Assembly: GCF_029168945.1 (NCBI RefSeq)
Contig: NC_083604.1
Location: forward strand, 68,774,211-68,838,210
Origin: Cannabis sativa
Taxonomy: Eukaryota > Streptophyta > Magnoliopsida > Rosales > Cannabaceae
Length of the DNA: 64,000 bases
Direction: 5' to 3'
How positions within the stretch are numbered: position 1 is the first letter of the stretch; every line of letters starts with the position of its first letter. Positions 45,526-57,100 of this stretch are shown one piece after another. Made by a program: the position numbers and the translations under genes. The notes under the pieces were generated by a model. The model did not search any database. It was not told where the DNA came from and was given only the letters and a program-made list of their open reading frames with translations.

Positions 45526-45710
45526 CTGCAAAAAGCGAATCGCAGCATTTAATGCCATCATTAGACGCACCCTCACGCGCCCCAAGCTCGTGTCAAGAAA
45601 CCGAGGAAGCGGGCGGAGACATCCCTGCAAAAAGCGAATCGCTGCATTAAATGTCATCATTAAATGTGCCCTCACGCGCTCTGGGCTTGAGCCAGGGAAA
45701 CGAGGAGTCA
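45526..45710. repeat. Two tandem copies of about 99 bp before the right LTR
   Basis: Both copies begin ctgcaaaaagcgaatcgc (45526 and 45625) and share gcattwaatg, catcattaa/ga and ccctcacgcgc. They lie upstream of the antisense TATA box on the minus strand, so they could be part of that promoter or of the 3' packaging region. Confidence 0.75.
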
Positions 45711-45756
45711 ACCGGAGGCACTTGAACAAGCCTTGGTTTATTTTTCCAAGTAAACA

Positions 45757-45772
45757 AGGCTTGGGGGGTAAA
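45757..45772 (+). other. Polypurine tract
   Basis: AAGGCTTGGGGGGTAA lies directly before the right LTR. The G-run is the likely plus-strand priming site. Confidence 0.65.
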
Positions 45773-46555
45773 TGTTGCCCCTGAATTCGCCCAAAATACG
45801 TGGACCAGCCGAAAAGGGACACGTGGATCAGATAACTTGTAAATATTTGATAAGTCTTTGTGCGCCACAAGGAAGCACCCTGGGCATGGGTCCCGGTGGA
45901 AGCACCCGGAGTACAAGGTACTCCCGGAAGCTCGCGTAGCATGAAGCCTCTCCGGGATGTGTCAGGCCTCTCCCGAATAATCAAGTCGCATTTAATGCCG
46001 CATGGGAGGAAGCGTGTTGGGACTGTAACACGCAATAAAGTCTGACGGCACAACCCCCAAACAGCAAATAAGCATAAAGAATGATCATTTAAGTCTAGCG
46101 ACGGCTACTCTGCGAAGAGTCACGTCAATCACAAGGCAAAAAGGACATCCCTCATAAAAACCCTACAGCGCCTAGGGATTTGACCATGCATCACCCATGG
46201 TATATTCATTGGGAATACCCAACTTTATGGATACTTACAGATACATTTGTAAGAACACTCCTAGGGATCACCCTACCAAAACACTATAAATACCCCCTCA
46301 AAGCTCATTTAATGGGGTCGAGAATCTTGGGTTGCATAAGAGCAAGAAGAGAAAATACTCACCAAGAACATTCTCTGTATTTATGAGAAGAACATTCTCT
46401 CAAGTGTGGAATCTGTAGTAAATACATCCATTAATAACAAAGACTCGTGGACTAAGGCTCATTAACGCCCCAACCACGTAAAAATTCTCATCTCGCTTTC
46501 TTACAACTCACTACTATAATCATATTTTAATAGTTGCCGAAAATCTCAGTCAACA
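45773..46555 (+). repeat. Right LTR
   Basis: 783 bp, TGTTGCCCC...CAGTCAACA, followed by the target duplication CCTTG. Compared with the left LTR it has about 10 substitutions and one replaced block (gcaaataagcataaaga). Confidence 0.95.
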
Positions 46556-46560
46556 CCTTG

Positions 46561-48960
46561 CAAATATATAACTATACAACTTTAAAAGTTTTCTGTCAAT
46601 TTTTTTTTTACAAGTTTATATATATAAAAAAATAATAATAAGTATTTTTTTCTCTTTTTTTGAACAATAATTATGTAAAGACAACAATTCGTTCAAGACA
46701 ATTCTACTTTTTATAGGATTATTTTTCCTACCTTTAAGGTTTTTTTTTTTTTAATTATTTTTTAAGATGAAAAATATTCAACTAGGAAAAAGATAAAGTC
46801 CAACAAGTCATCTAAAACAGGAAGCCTACTATCAATATTTTATTACAATCTTTTAATCAACTTTTAAAAATACACATCAAAATTTTTATTTTTTTCACAC
46901 TAATGTACGTTATAGTTACAACATCCTCCCTTAAACTTTTAATAATTTTCAAATAGTATACAATATTAAAAATAGATATAAAGGTTTTTGAACACGCATG
47001 ATAAATTGAAATATTAGTAATTCTATTTTTTGTTCTATAAATTATTCAAAAAATTTCAAAAAGTTATAGAAATGATATTGTCACTATAACAAATACTACT
47101 GTATAAAAAATCCAACATGTAATTTTCGAGTGTAAAAATTGACTAAGAGATTATAATATAATATTGTATTTAGCACTACCGAGAAAATAAAACTACACAA
47201 ATCTAATAAGAAAATGACCAAACAACATGCCGATTACACATAAGAGCAACAAGCTCAACTAAAAATGGCACAATGCTAAAGTCTCCAAGAACATAGCGAA
47301 AAATACAATTATTACAACAAAAAAGGACAAAACCAACCAAACACAACAATAGTAACGACTTGCACAAAAAAAAAAGGTTCTTATCTACCCAAACAAAATG
47401 ACCCAACATTGCACGCCACTATGTTGTGATAAATCTAATACGTAAGTATACGTATCGTTTTAACAAGTAATACTCATGTAAGTGAGATCGTTCCCACGAG
47501 AACTATAATTAAGTACCAGTCAATTAAATTCTTGTTTCTATTTGGCAATCGAATAAATAAACCTTGAACTAAATAAACTATAAAAATTAAATAAAACAAA
47601 CAAATAAAAGATTTAATAATAGATGTGAAATCAGGGATATGATTTCAATTGCTTTGATTACCCAATTGTTAATTAACCATTCTTTTTCCTCCTATGTAAT
47701 GATAGATTATAAATTAACCTAAACTTTTTTCAGATCATAAAAGTCCTAAATTGCATGTCAACTACTGCATCTCTGAGATAGAATAACATACAATTCGCAT
47801 TAAGCAATAATCTAAAAGTCACATAAGCTATGTGAATACTCTCATTTCACATCAAAACCTATGTTTATTCATTTAGAGCATTCTCAATACTCACTTTTTA
47901 GATTTTGTATTGAGATCATATATCATGGATAAGGTGGCCAATCAAACACATGTAATAAGTACAAATATAAATAAATCACAATAATAGAGAAAGAAAGAAC
48001 AACAAAATAACATTAATCCATAAAATAATCTCAGTCAATATCCATCAAATCCTTAAATAGAGAGTTAAGCTCATAATCAAATCCATAATTAAACTATACA
48101 CAAATAAAAACATAAGAAATCAAGAGAAGAGAAGAAAACTAGATGGAAGATTGTCACAGATCGTCCACGTTCGCTTCAAGAGCCTTCCTCTTGTGTTTTT
48201 AGGGTTCTATTCTATCACCCCTTTTATAATTCACGACCCCCTTTCATTAAATAGAGTTTTTCAGCCCAAAAATGAGAAAAGATGAAATTATCCTTAACTT
48301 GTACGGAGTCGGCACTGCGGTGGCCAATAGCCTCACAGCGGCAGCTGTAGAACAGTGAAAAAAATGGGATTACTGTAGTCCCTCGCCGCGGCCACTGGAC
48401 CCTTTTTTTTCTGCTTCTATATCTCCCAGTAAAATATGCATAACTTTCACATACAAACTTCAAATAAGCTGATTCAAGATGCGTTGAAAAGATAAAAAAG
48501 AGATCTAAAACTTTAATGTTTTGACTTTTTCCAAAATCTGATCTGAACATAGTCGAATTCATGCTTGAAGTTTCAGTTTTATTTTCTTGCAAAATTTTCT
48601 CTATTTTATAGATCACCATTTTTCGAAATTCGACCAATTTATACATTCCAAGTGTTGAAACTTGAAATAAAGACAACAAACATAATTATATTCCAAAAAT
48701 AATAACAAAAAAAATAAACAACTATAGAAAGTGACCCAAAACTTAAGCTAAAAATAGCCTAACACACTACCCGAGAACCAATTGCACGATTCCAAGGGCA
48801 AGCTCGTGTCCTTCCCTCACTGATTGCAACCTCCACAAGTGCGTGAGGTTGGAAACGCCAATATAAAACCTCATGACAATCTGCTATCCAAGGTCAATGG
48901 GAAGAGAAATCCCCTTTGTAAAAGTTACAAACAAAAATTTAATGGCGTATAAGGGTCGTA
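46561..48960. other. Repeat-derived spacer
   Basis: AT-rich. From about 47430 a stretch with cgtaagtatacgtatcg and gtgagatcgttcccacgagaac, together with an arginine-poor AT-rich body to about 48780, resembles a dispersed repeat seen in many plant genomes. I cannot assign its class. No intact gene; minus-strand open frames at 47203-47409 and 48224-48679 show no domain. Confidence 0.4.
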
Positions 48961-49844
48961 TTGTATTAAATAATATCGCTTGAGACAATACTGCTTGTAA
49001 GACTCAGTTAATTGATTTTAATTAATCAATTATAATTTTAAAATTAGACTATGTCTTATTTATAAAATTTCACTAAGTTATGACTTAATTGTGAAAAAAG
49101 AGATTTTAGGATTTATTTATTAATTAAGAGATTTTGTGGAGTCTAATTAATACATAATATAAATGATAATTTTATTTGATAATTAATTATAATTATTAAA
49201 TAAATAATTTTGGCATTTACAAGATTAAAATTGGAAAATATGATATTTGGGAAATAATAGATACATGGTTGAGAAAATGGCAAAAAATATAATTAGTGGG
49301 GCCCATCTCATGGCCGACCACTATAGGGTTTATTTTGCTATTATTTTATCATTTTTTATTCCATATAATTCAATCCTAATCCTAATTGAAATAGTATAAA
49401 AAAATAGGATGGTCTCATTATCCAACGAATGACTCATAACCTAGTTTACAACTTATCAGACAACTAGAGAGTTCTTGAGACTTCTTCTACTTCTTTCTTC
49501 TAATTTCAAAATCTCATTGAGTGTTCTTCAACAAATTTCGAGCCATTAGTGAGTGAGTGCATGCCCACCTATAGCAAGTCTAGTACTCAATCATAGTGTG
49601 TAAGACTGTGAAGAATCCAAACACCTGAAGGAGAATCAAGCTATGATCTTGATAATACTCTACGACAGAAAGGAACAAGGGTTAGAGATCTGAGTGGGAG
49701 GAATCATTATATTCCGCTATAATCAATGTAAGGTTACTCAAACTTTATATGTGTTTAAATTCTATTATTTCAGAAATTCATATTTAGGATGTTAATAAAC
49801 ATACTTGTTAGTAAATCTAAATCCTAGTAAAATATAATCCAACA
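48958..49844 (+). mobile_element. Possible solo LTR of copia type
   Basis: The stretch ends with sequence typical of plant copia LTR tails (caaggttagagatctg, gttactcaaactttatatgtg, aaatataatccaaca). No internal coding region or second LTR flanks it and no target duplication was found. Boundaries are approximate. Confidence 0.3.
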
Positions 49845-49879
49845 CGTCAGTCTTATGAACAGATGACAAAACTTTACCC

Positions 49880-50480
49880 GATTATTTAAAATGGTCTCCT
49901 TCACCCTTTTTTTTAGTATTGGTCTCTGTTGTTTGGGGCTTTGGGGTGTGATTCCGCTCATTTTTTTAGATTTTGTCCCTATTTTTCAGGTGTTCTTTCA
50001 TGTGTTGTGACTTCGGTGCATCAGAGCTTTTCTTTGAGTACTCGAATGTTCAAAGACGACAAGGGGGGACCCAGGTTACTCTCGAAGGGAACTGCGTCTC
50101 TTGTCCTGCCTTATAGAGTTGAGTGTGGGTTGGATTGTTAGTGAGTGCTTCGATGCCCGTCTTCAACTAGTATTGGGCTTTGGTTGCTGTTGCACAACTT
50201 CGTTTGAGGGATGATGATTTAGTTTATTTTTTATTTTTATATTTGCGTTGTAATAACGGTGTTTATCATCCTTTGTTCTATGTGACGTTTAACTTTTGAC
50301 TGTTTTGTGGGGTTTATCCCTCGTGTTTTTCCTTTATGGGCATCAAGCTTTTGCTCATCTTGTTAATTGCCATGGTTAGCCATTTGGTTGTGAGATTTGT
50401 TCGATTTTGTTTCTGTCTAACTTTGTGAGGCTTTGACATTTTTTTTAACTAGTAATAAATCTCCTTTTCATAAAAAATAA
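49880..50480 (+). mobile_element. Possible LINE 3' end
   Basis: T/G-rich sequence ending ctagtaataaatctccttttcataaaaaataataaaa, like the 3' UTR and A-rich tail of plant L1-type LINEs. No reverse transcriptase motifs remain. Confidence 0.3.
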
Positions 50481-50720
50481 TAAAATAAAATTGAACATCT
50501 AAAAAACAATTTTAGCATATATATATATTAGCAAAAATTACGTGCGAGACACGTATACTAAATTTTATGCTAGTTTTTTTCTATATTATTTGAAAATAAT
50601 ACAATTAAAAATTAAAGAAAAAATATTATTAGTTATTAGGTGAGATTATTATTATGTGTATTTAAATATTATAGTTTATAATGCTGTCAATTAAAAGTGA
50701 ATACCGAATATAATATATTA

Positions 50721-50996
50721 GGAGGCGTTTGGTTGGGAGGAATGAAAATATAGGAATAGGAATGGGAATGGGAATAGGAACAGGAATGGAATGGAATAAA
50801 ATTTAAAATGCATAAAAAAAATTATAAAAAAATCATTAATTTTTTTTTCTTGTTACATTGGAGTGGTCATTCCTTTCTTTTTAAAATGGAATAACCATTC
50901 CACCAATACTTTAAAATGCAACCAAACAAAGGAATAGAATGAAAATTATTTCCTTTCCATTCCATTCCATTTCATTACCTCCAACCAAACGCCACC
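50721..50996. mobile_element. Tourist-like MITE (TTA target)
   Basis: Ends GGAGGCGTTTGGTTGG and CCAACCAAACGCCACC, flanked by TTA on both sides (50718-50720, 50997-50999), as for PIF/Harbinger MITEs. The interior contains (ggaatag)n and (ccatt)n runs. Confidence 0.85.
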
Positions 50997-51209
50997 TTAG
51001 TGTTTAAGAAAGCTTGATGATTTAAATATGTTCTTAAGTTAATCCAAAAATAAATTAAAAGGTGATGTTCCAATACTTAAAGAAACATTACTTAAATGGG
51101 TGTAAGATAGAAAGAAAATTAAAAATCAATCTCTAAATTGTTGATAATTGAAGATAACATTTGTCTAAAAATTGTAGATAAGAAAACTAATGATAGTCAT
51201 TAGTAGATT

Positions 51210-51850
51210 TCAATCTTCATTTGCTTCGATAGAGACAATAGTGTAATTTTTGTATTTTGCACTTTTCATTCTAGCCGGGTCTGCATATATCTGGATTGTC
51301 CATTTTTTCATTGATAAATTAAATATGGTAGTGTCGACAAAGCGGCAGTGTTCCTACAAATCGTGATGTATTTTCATTTAAAATGATTAGACATGGTGTG
51401 CATAGCTTATTTAATTAAAAAAATCAACTTATGAAAGGCATGTAAAACTATTTTATTTTTTTTAAAATTACACCTTTGCGGTATATTTCATTAGTTGGGC
51501 AGCAGTACACGAAAATATTTTTTCCACAATATCTGCGAACATGACAGCAGATAGACTCTTTGTATTGTCATCAAGTTCAACATATGTTATAGCACTGTAA
51601 AATGCATAATGAGATTGTTAGTATCTTTTTTTATTATTATTTTAACTTAATTTCAATAACATCATATGTTTTTTGTAATATACCGTGGTGTAAGAAATCC
51701 TTCCTGGCTGCATGATGGCTTGTCACATATAATTTTTTCATTGCGATTGTATAAATCTATTTTTTTATGACATGCGTCACATAACATGTATTAAAAACTC
51801 TGGACAGTATCAATTATTTTTATTGCCGCCTCAATCCAAAAATATTTTTT
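51210..51850 (-). pseudogene. RPA1-like (replication protein A large subunit) remnant
   Basis: Three minus-strand exons join in frame: 51850-51684, 51594-51474, 51353-51210 (stop TGA). The first has KKYFWIEAAIKIIDTVQSF, an in-frame stop, then a zinc-finger segment (CDACHKKI...IICDKPSC) as in the C-terminal DNA-binding domain of RPA1. The second reads AITYVELDDNTKSLSAVMF ADIVEKIFSCTAAQL, an OB-fold. The third (KKWTIQIYADPARMKSAKY) matches the usual ending of plant RPA1-like proteins. The stop replaces an aromatic residue position. Upstream domains are missing or unrecognised. Such genes are multiplied in plants and are also carried by Helitrons. Confidence 0.7.
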
Positions 51851-52496
51851 CTACATCCAAATTAAATGGTGTTAATAATAGGAAGATATTGAAACAAAAG
51901 TTTTATAAAGTAAATATTGTAGTAGTCTTTACCTCATTCAGTTGCAGATTTTTCATCAACTCTGAAATTTGGATGTTAGTCACTATTTCGCTAATATATT
52001 TAATTGTGCTTCTAATTTATGAGCACGTGATCAAAAAAAATGTTGTAATGTACTCTCTGATTTATTTTTACTTTTTTTTTTGTTTTGCATCTAATGCCTC
52101 AAGTTTAATTATGATAAGTTTTGGTGGGTTTTAGTAAATGTTTTTCTTTTTCTGGTTTGCATTAATAGCTAGAACATGAAGAAATTAATAAGATTGACAT
52201 TCCTTTTTGTCGCAGCATGTACAAAGCAGCATAATTATAATAATGCTTCAAGTTGCTATTATTTTTATTTAACAGAAGACGAAATTATAAATTTTATGAC
52301 TTCTTAGTTATACTGTATGTGCTAAAATATAACTTTTTCTTTTAATGAGTGTTTTTATAAAAAAAATGGTAATTCTAGAAGAGAAGAAGAGAAGAAGAGA
52401 AGAAGAAGAGAAAAATCATAAATGTACAACAGCAAAAACCCAATCGTATTTTTTTTTAGATTTAATGGGATTTATTTTATTTATTTTATTATATAT

Positions 52497-52675
52497 AAAT
52501 AAAAAGTGACCCATGAATTTCTCATAAACTATTTTATTTTTAATAATAAATTATTTTATTTTTAATATAAATAAAAAGTGACCCATGAATTTCTCATAAA
52601 TTATTTTATTTTTAATAATAAATTATTTTATTTTTAATATAAATAAAAAGTCTCCCACGAATTTCTCATAAACCA
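52497..52675. repeat. 72-bp tandem repeat, about 2.5 copies
   Basis: Copies start with aaataaaaagt at 52497, 52569 and 52641, each followed by gacccatgaatttctcataaa or a close variant. AT-rich, non-coding. Confidence 0.8.
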
Positions 52676-54186
52676 AAAATTCAGTTATATAGACACATTT
52701 TATATAGAATAGATATATATTCAAACTTTAGCTTAATATTTAAGGAAAATGAAAACAAACAAATAAATAGATAACATAAAAACGAACACGTTGGGGATAT
52801 TACTAATATAAGTGAGATTTATAACAATTTGACTATTGTTTGAAATCATATTTAAGCAACTTTGATTATGAGTGATTACTCTTGTCATTGTTTTATTCAA
52901 CTCAAGCCGAAAGGGAGCTTTTCTAATGATTATATGTTGTACAAAAAGTAATGTTCCATAATCTATTGCTTGAATGAATCAATCAATCAACTTAGCAAAA
53001 TCAAATTAAGGAAAAAAAAAAAAGAAGATTGATTTCTTTTTCTTCCCTTTACTTCATTTAGGGAAGTCCATAGTTTTTCATTTACATTTTATAGTTTAAA
53101 TAAAACTTGAGAACATACTTCTTTAAATCATATTATGTAACACTAAAAAACTAACATAAAAATTAAAAAGAATCACAGTATCTACACATGCATTTTTTTT
53201 AATAAAAAATTCTTTATATGTATATTAATTAGACATCTAGACATAGAAATGGACAAACAACTCGAAACCAAAATTGATTGTTAACCCAAGGTCTATTAAT
53301 ATTTTATTATACATCTATGATAATTATTTCACCAATATTCATAAACTTTATTTTACCACACACGTGTGACGCGTGCACCTAAACCTCGGTTAAAGGCCCC
53401 AGAGCACTCACAGACCCCTGGACACTGGCTAGCCGTTACAAATGAAAATTTAAAGAGTATAAAGACAATAAAAATTAAATAAAATAAAAAATTAATAATT
53501 GTCTCAACTCAAAGCTCAAAAGTTTCATTTCAGATCAGATCACGACCTAAGCAGTAGTACTAGTAATGAATGAACTTCCGGTTCAGTCCCTACAAATATT
53601 GTAAAATACCAAAACTAACCTCTACCAGTTAAGCCGACCGTCACGATCTTTCACTTAATTGATCATTTATTGACACAGTAAGACGTTATACCATAAACCA
53701 CAGAATCATTTCCTCTTTCTATATGCCAACTAAGCATAAACCTCTCTCTCTCTCTCATCTCAACTCTCATGACTCATGTACGTATTTAATCTTTTATTTT
53801 TAATTTATTATTTATTATTATTATTTTGATGAAAATAAAATGGACGGGTTCTCACAAATTTTCTCCAATATTTTCGCGCATTATTAATTTTATTACTAGG
53901 ATGGGAAATTATTGTCTTCCCTTATTTATTTAATTATTTTTAAGTTTGTGTAAGCCTGGAATGCCGGCCACTCGTCCATACCCTTTCATTTTTTTTATGG
54001 TTAGAAGAAATTTGTGTCTTAGTTTCCGTTTTTCTGTTTGGTTCGCGAGAAAATCTCTTATTCTGGATTACGTTTTTGATTTCTGAGTTGCAATGTGATT
54101 TTCGAGTTTTCAGCACCTAGTCTTGAATTTTTTCTTTCTTTCTTTGTTTCTTACTGAAAAAGCAAAGAAATCGATGTTGATTAAAA
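52676..54186. other. Spacer and KIN-8B upstream region
   Basis: No gene. Notable are a GC-richer patch at 53355-53440 (cacacgtgtgacgcgtg, agccgttaca) and a (CT)n run at 53741-53757 followed by a T-rich leader, which suggests the kinesin 5' UTR lies within about 450 bp of the ATG. Confidence 0.5.
53430..53440 (-). promoter_or_regulatory. MSA-like element, tentative
   Basis: Minus-strand TGTAACGGCTA agrees with the mitosis-specific activator consensus YCYAACGGYYA at 10 of 11 positions. It lies about 750 bp before the kinesin start. A single copy at this distance could be chance. Confidence 0.3.
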
Positions 54187-57100
54187 ATGCCGAGCATTAG
54201 AGCCCCTGCTACAAAGAAAGCTACAACTCTCACTGTAAGTACTTATATATGTATATATGTTGTCGAGTTCTGCAATTGCATTTGTTTTCTTCCTTCGCGT
54301 GAGTACTTACTTTGAGTCTCTCTGATCATTTCTTTTTTCCTATTTATAGGTTGCCGTAAAATGCAGGCCATTAGCCGAGAGAGAGCATGGTCGCGACATC
54401 GTTAGAGTTATTGACGAGAAGGTTTTGTGGTTTTTTGGATCATTATTCATTGATAGTTTGAGATTTCATATCATTTATTTCTTTTTGGATTGATATATTG
54501 ATGATGATGATGTTTTGTTTGTTTTCTAGGAGCTGCTTGTTTTGGATCCTGACTTGTCTAAATGCTACCTTGAACGCATACAAAATCGAACAAAGGAAAA
54601 GAAATATAGTTTTGATTATGCATTTGGTCCTGATTCCACAAATCTGGTACTTAGCACTGAATATTTTTTGATTTGTTTGATCATGATGTTGTATGACATA
54701 TTGAGCCAACTTGAAGAACGTTGCTAGTTCTAGTGTTTGAAGTTATGTTAGGTTTATACATTTGTGCTAATTACGACGCGTACTGCATATAGCAGGGCAA
54801 GATAATTTTTATATTAGCTACTAATGCTCTAAATAAACAGACACATGATGCAATTTTAGTAAAAGCAACTCATCACGGCTCACATAATTAACAGCTGATG
54901 AATGAAATAATGGTTTTGTACTATTGTTGCTTTAATACTTTGAGGATATCCAAGGAAATGAATGATACTTGATAAGCAGCTAGTAATTTTTGCAATAACT
55001 ATTGTTTTATGCAGGATATTTATATGAAAAGCATATCTTCTGTGATATCTGGGGTTGTTCAAGGTCTCAATGCAACCGTCTTTGCATATGGTTCAACTGG
55101 AAGGTATCTTTAGCTTTTTTTATCGTTGAACTTAAAGTGGAGCTTGCTTGCTCATGTCTCATTTAGTGTTATTAGTAGTTGCCAGTTGTTTCTGCTGTTA
55201 TTGTTTTCTTAGATCCATACTTGCTGTATTATTTGCTCCTAAAATCTTGTGTGCTGACGATAATAACAATTCCTTTCTATAAATAGATTACCTTTGTATT
55301 ATTTTAAATATTGGATGTGGCATAAGTTCAACTAAATACGAAAATTGAGACTATATAATTAAGGTCACCTTCATAAAGTATTTAAATGGTGATGAGGTGG
55401 ATTCTCTAAAATCCTTGACATTCCACAAGTTTGGCTAAATTATGAAAACTGAGATCACAAGTACTAATGAAAAATTGAAAATAATCATTTCCTTTTTCCT
55501 CAACCATTTTGCAATCACCTCGCATTATCATAATACTACTCTTTGTTATTTGCATTGTCTATCTATAATTTTTCATCTATGAATTTAATATATAAATCGT
55601 GTCTAAATTTTTTCAGCGGTAAAACCTACACTATGGTTGGAACCAAAGATGATCCTGGACTTATGGTTCTTAGTCTGCACAGAATTTTTGATTTAATCCA
55701 AAGGGATAAGAGTTCTGATGAGTTTGAAGTTACCTGTTCCTATCTTGAAGTCTATAATGAAGTATGGTGTGGCTTTGTACTAAAATATACTATGCTACAG
55801 TACTTTTCCTATCCTATATATACACATTTTTTAATCTTTGTTCTGATGAATTTAGGTTATCTATGATTTACTTGAAAAGTCATCTGGTCATCTGGAATTG
55901 AGGGAGGATCCAGAACAAGGCATAACTGTGGCTGGGCTGAGATGTATCAAGGTTTGTTTGTTTTTTTTTTTGATATCTAAAAAGCTTGTGCGTCAATTTA
56001 TATAATGAGGGTAATTACTAGTTGTTTATGAATTGTGCTTCTAATTCAGGTTCACTCAGCTGATAGGATTCTTGAACTTTTGAACTTGGGGAATAGTCGA
56101 AGGAAAACTGAAAACACAGAGGCTAATGCAACATCCTCCCGGTGAGTTACATTTCCTTACCTAGTATGAGCATGTCTCCATGGTTATTACTATTCCCAAA
56201 CGATTTTTGCTTCTCTTTCCATGTATATATGTCTATTCCACTTTTATTGGAAGTTGGGACTAAAACTCATTATCCTACTTGCCCCCAAAGTACACCTTGT
56301 TGTAGCATCCTCTCCAGCCCCAGTACCTCTTTCTTGCTTTCAATTTAATGAATAAATTAATTTAGCTGCTTCATGAAATGGTTTTGTTTTTAACTAGGTC
56401 TCATGCTGTTCTGGAGATAACTGTTAAAAGAAAACAGAGGAACAAGTATCGGAATCAAGTAATGCGGGGAAAACTAGCACTTGTGGATCTTGCTGGCAGT
56501 GAAAGAGCTTCTGAAACAAATAACGGAGGCCAGAAATTACGTGATGGAGCTAATATAAACCGTTCGCTTCTTGCATTAGCAAACTGCATCAATGCTTTGG
56601 GGAAACAGCACAAGAAAGGCCTTGCTTATGTTCCTTACAGAAATAGGTGGGTATTGGTAATTAGAAATTTCTAGCTGTATGAAATTCTTGCTACAGTGGC
56701 TGATCTAAATGGTTCTGCAGCAAACTTACACGAATACTTAAAGATGGTCTTAGTGGTAACTCTCAAACTGTCATGGTTGCTACAATATCCCCTGCAGACG
56801 GTCAGTATCACCACACTGTGAATACCTTGAAATATGCTGATCGAGCTAAGGAAATAAAGACACACATACAGGTGAAATTTCTTGAGCGGTGTTATTTATT
56901 CCAAATAATTCAACATTTACATGATATTCTCGAAGAGTTGATTTTGGTATTGATTTTATTATAGATGTTGTGTTGATTTTCATTAATCTTTGATTGCCAT
57001 TGTTACTTGGTATTACTGACACGGGGGCTGGCTCTTAACTAGTTGTGTTTCTATGGTACACTTTGCTTTCTGTTGGTTGCTAATGTATATTGTTATGGGT

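Larger units (their letters stand above)
34240..46555 (+). mobile_element. Complete Ty3/gypsy retrotransposon, Tat lineage
   Basis: A 12,316-bp element flanked by perfect 5-bp duplications CCTTG (34235-34239 and 46556-46560). The order is left LTR, primer site, gag, protease, reverse transcriptase, RNase H, second RNase H of archaeal type, integrase, antisense gene, polypurine tract, right LTR. The second RNase H and a long 3' region with an antisense gene are known features of the plant Tat lineage (for example Grande). By eye the LTRs differ by about 10 substitutions in roughly 765 aligned bases, mostly transitions, plus one short replaced block near 34530 / 46065, so the insertion is fairly recent. 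Gag is broken by two frame changes, so the copy is probably not autonomous. Confidence 0.95.

Noticed and set aside
48224..48679. 151-codon minus-strand open frame
   Set aside because: No recognisable domain, AT-biased composition, and inside a stretch that resembles a dispersed repeat.
51772..52134. Plus-strand open frame of 120 codons
   Set aside because: It lies opposite the RPA1-like remnant and upstream of it; composition is Ile/Phe/Tyr-rich from AT-rich DNA.
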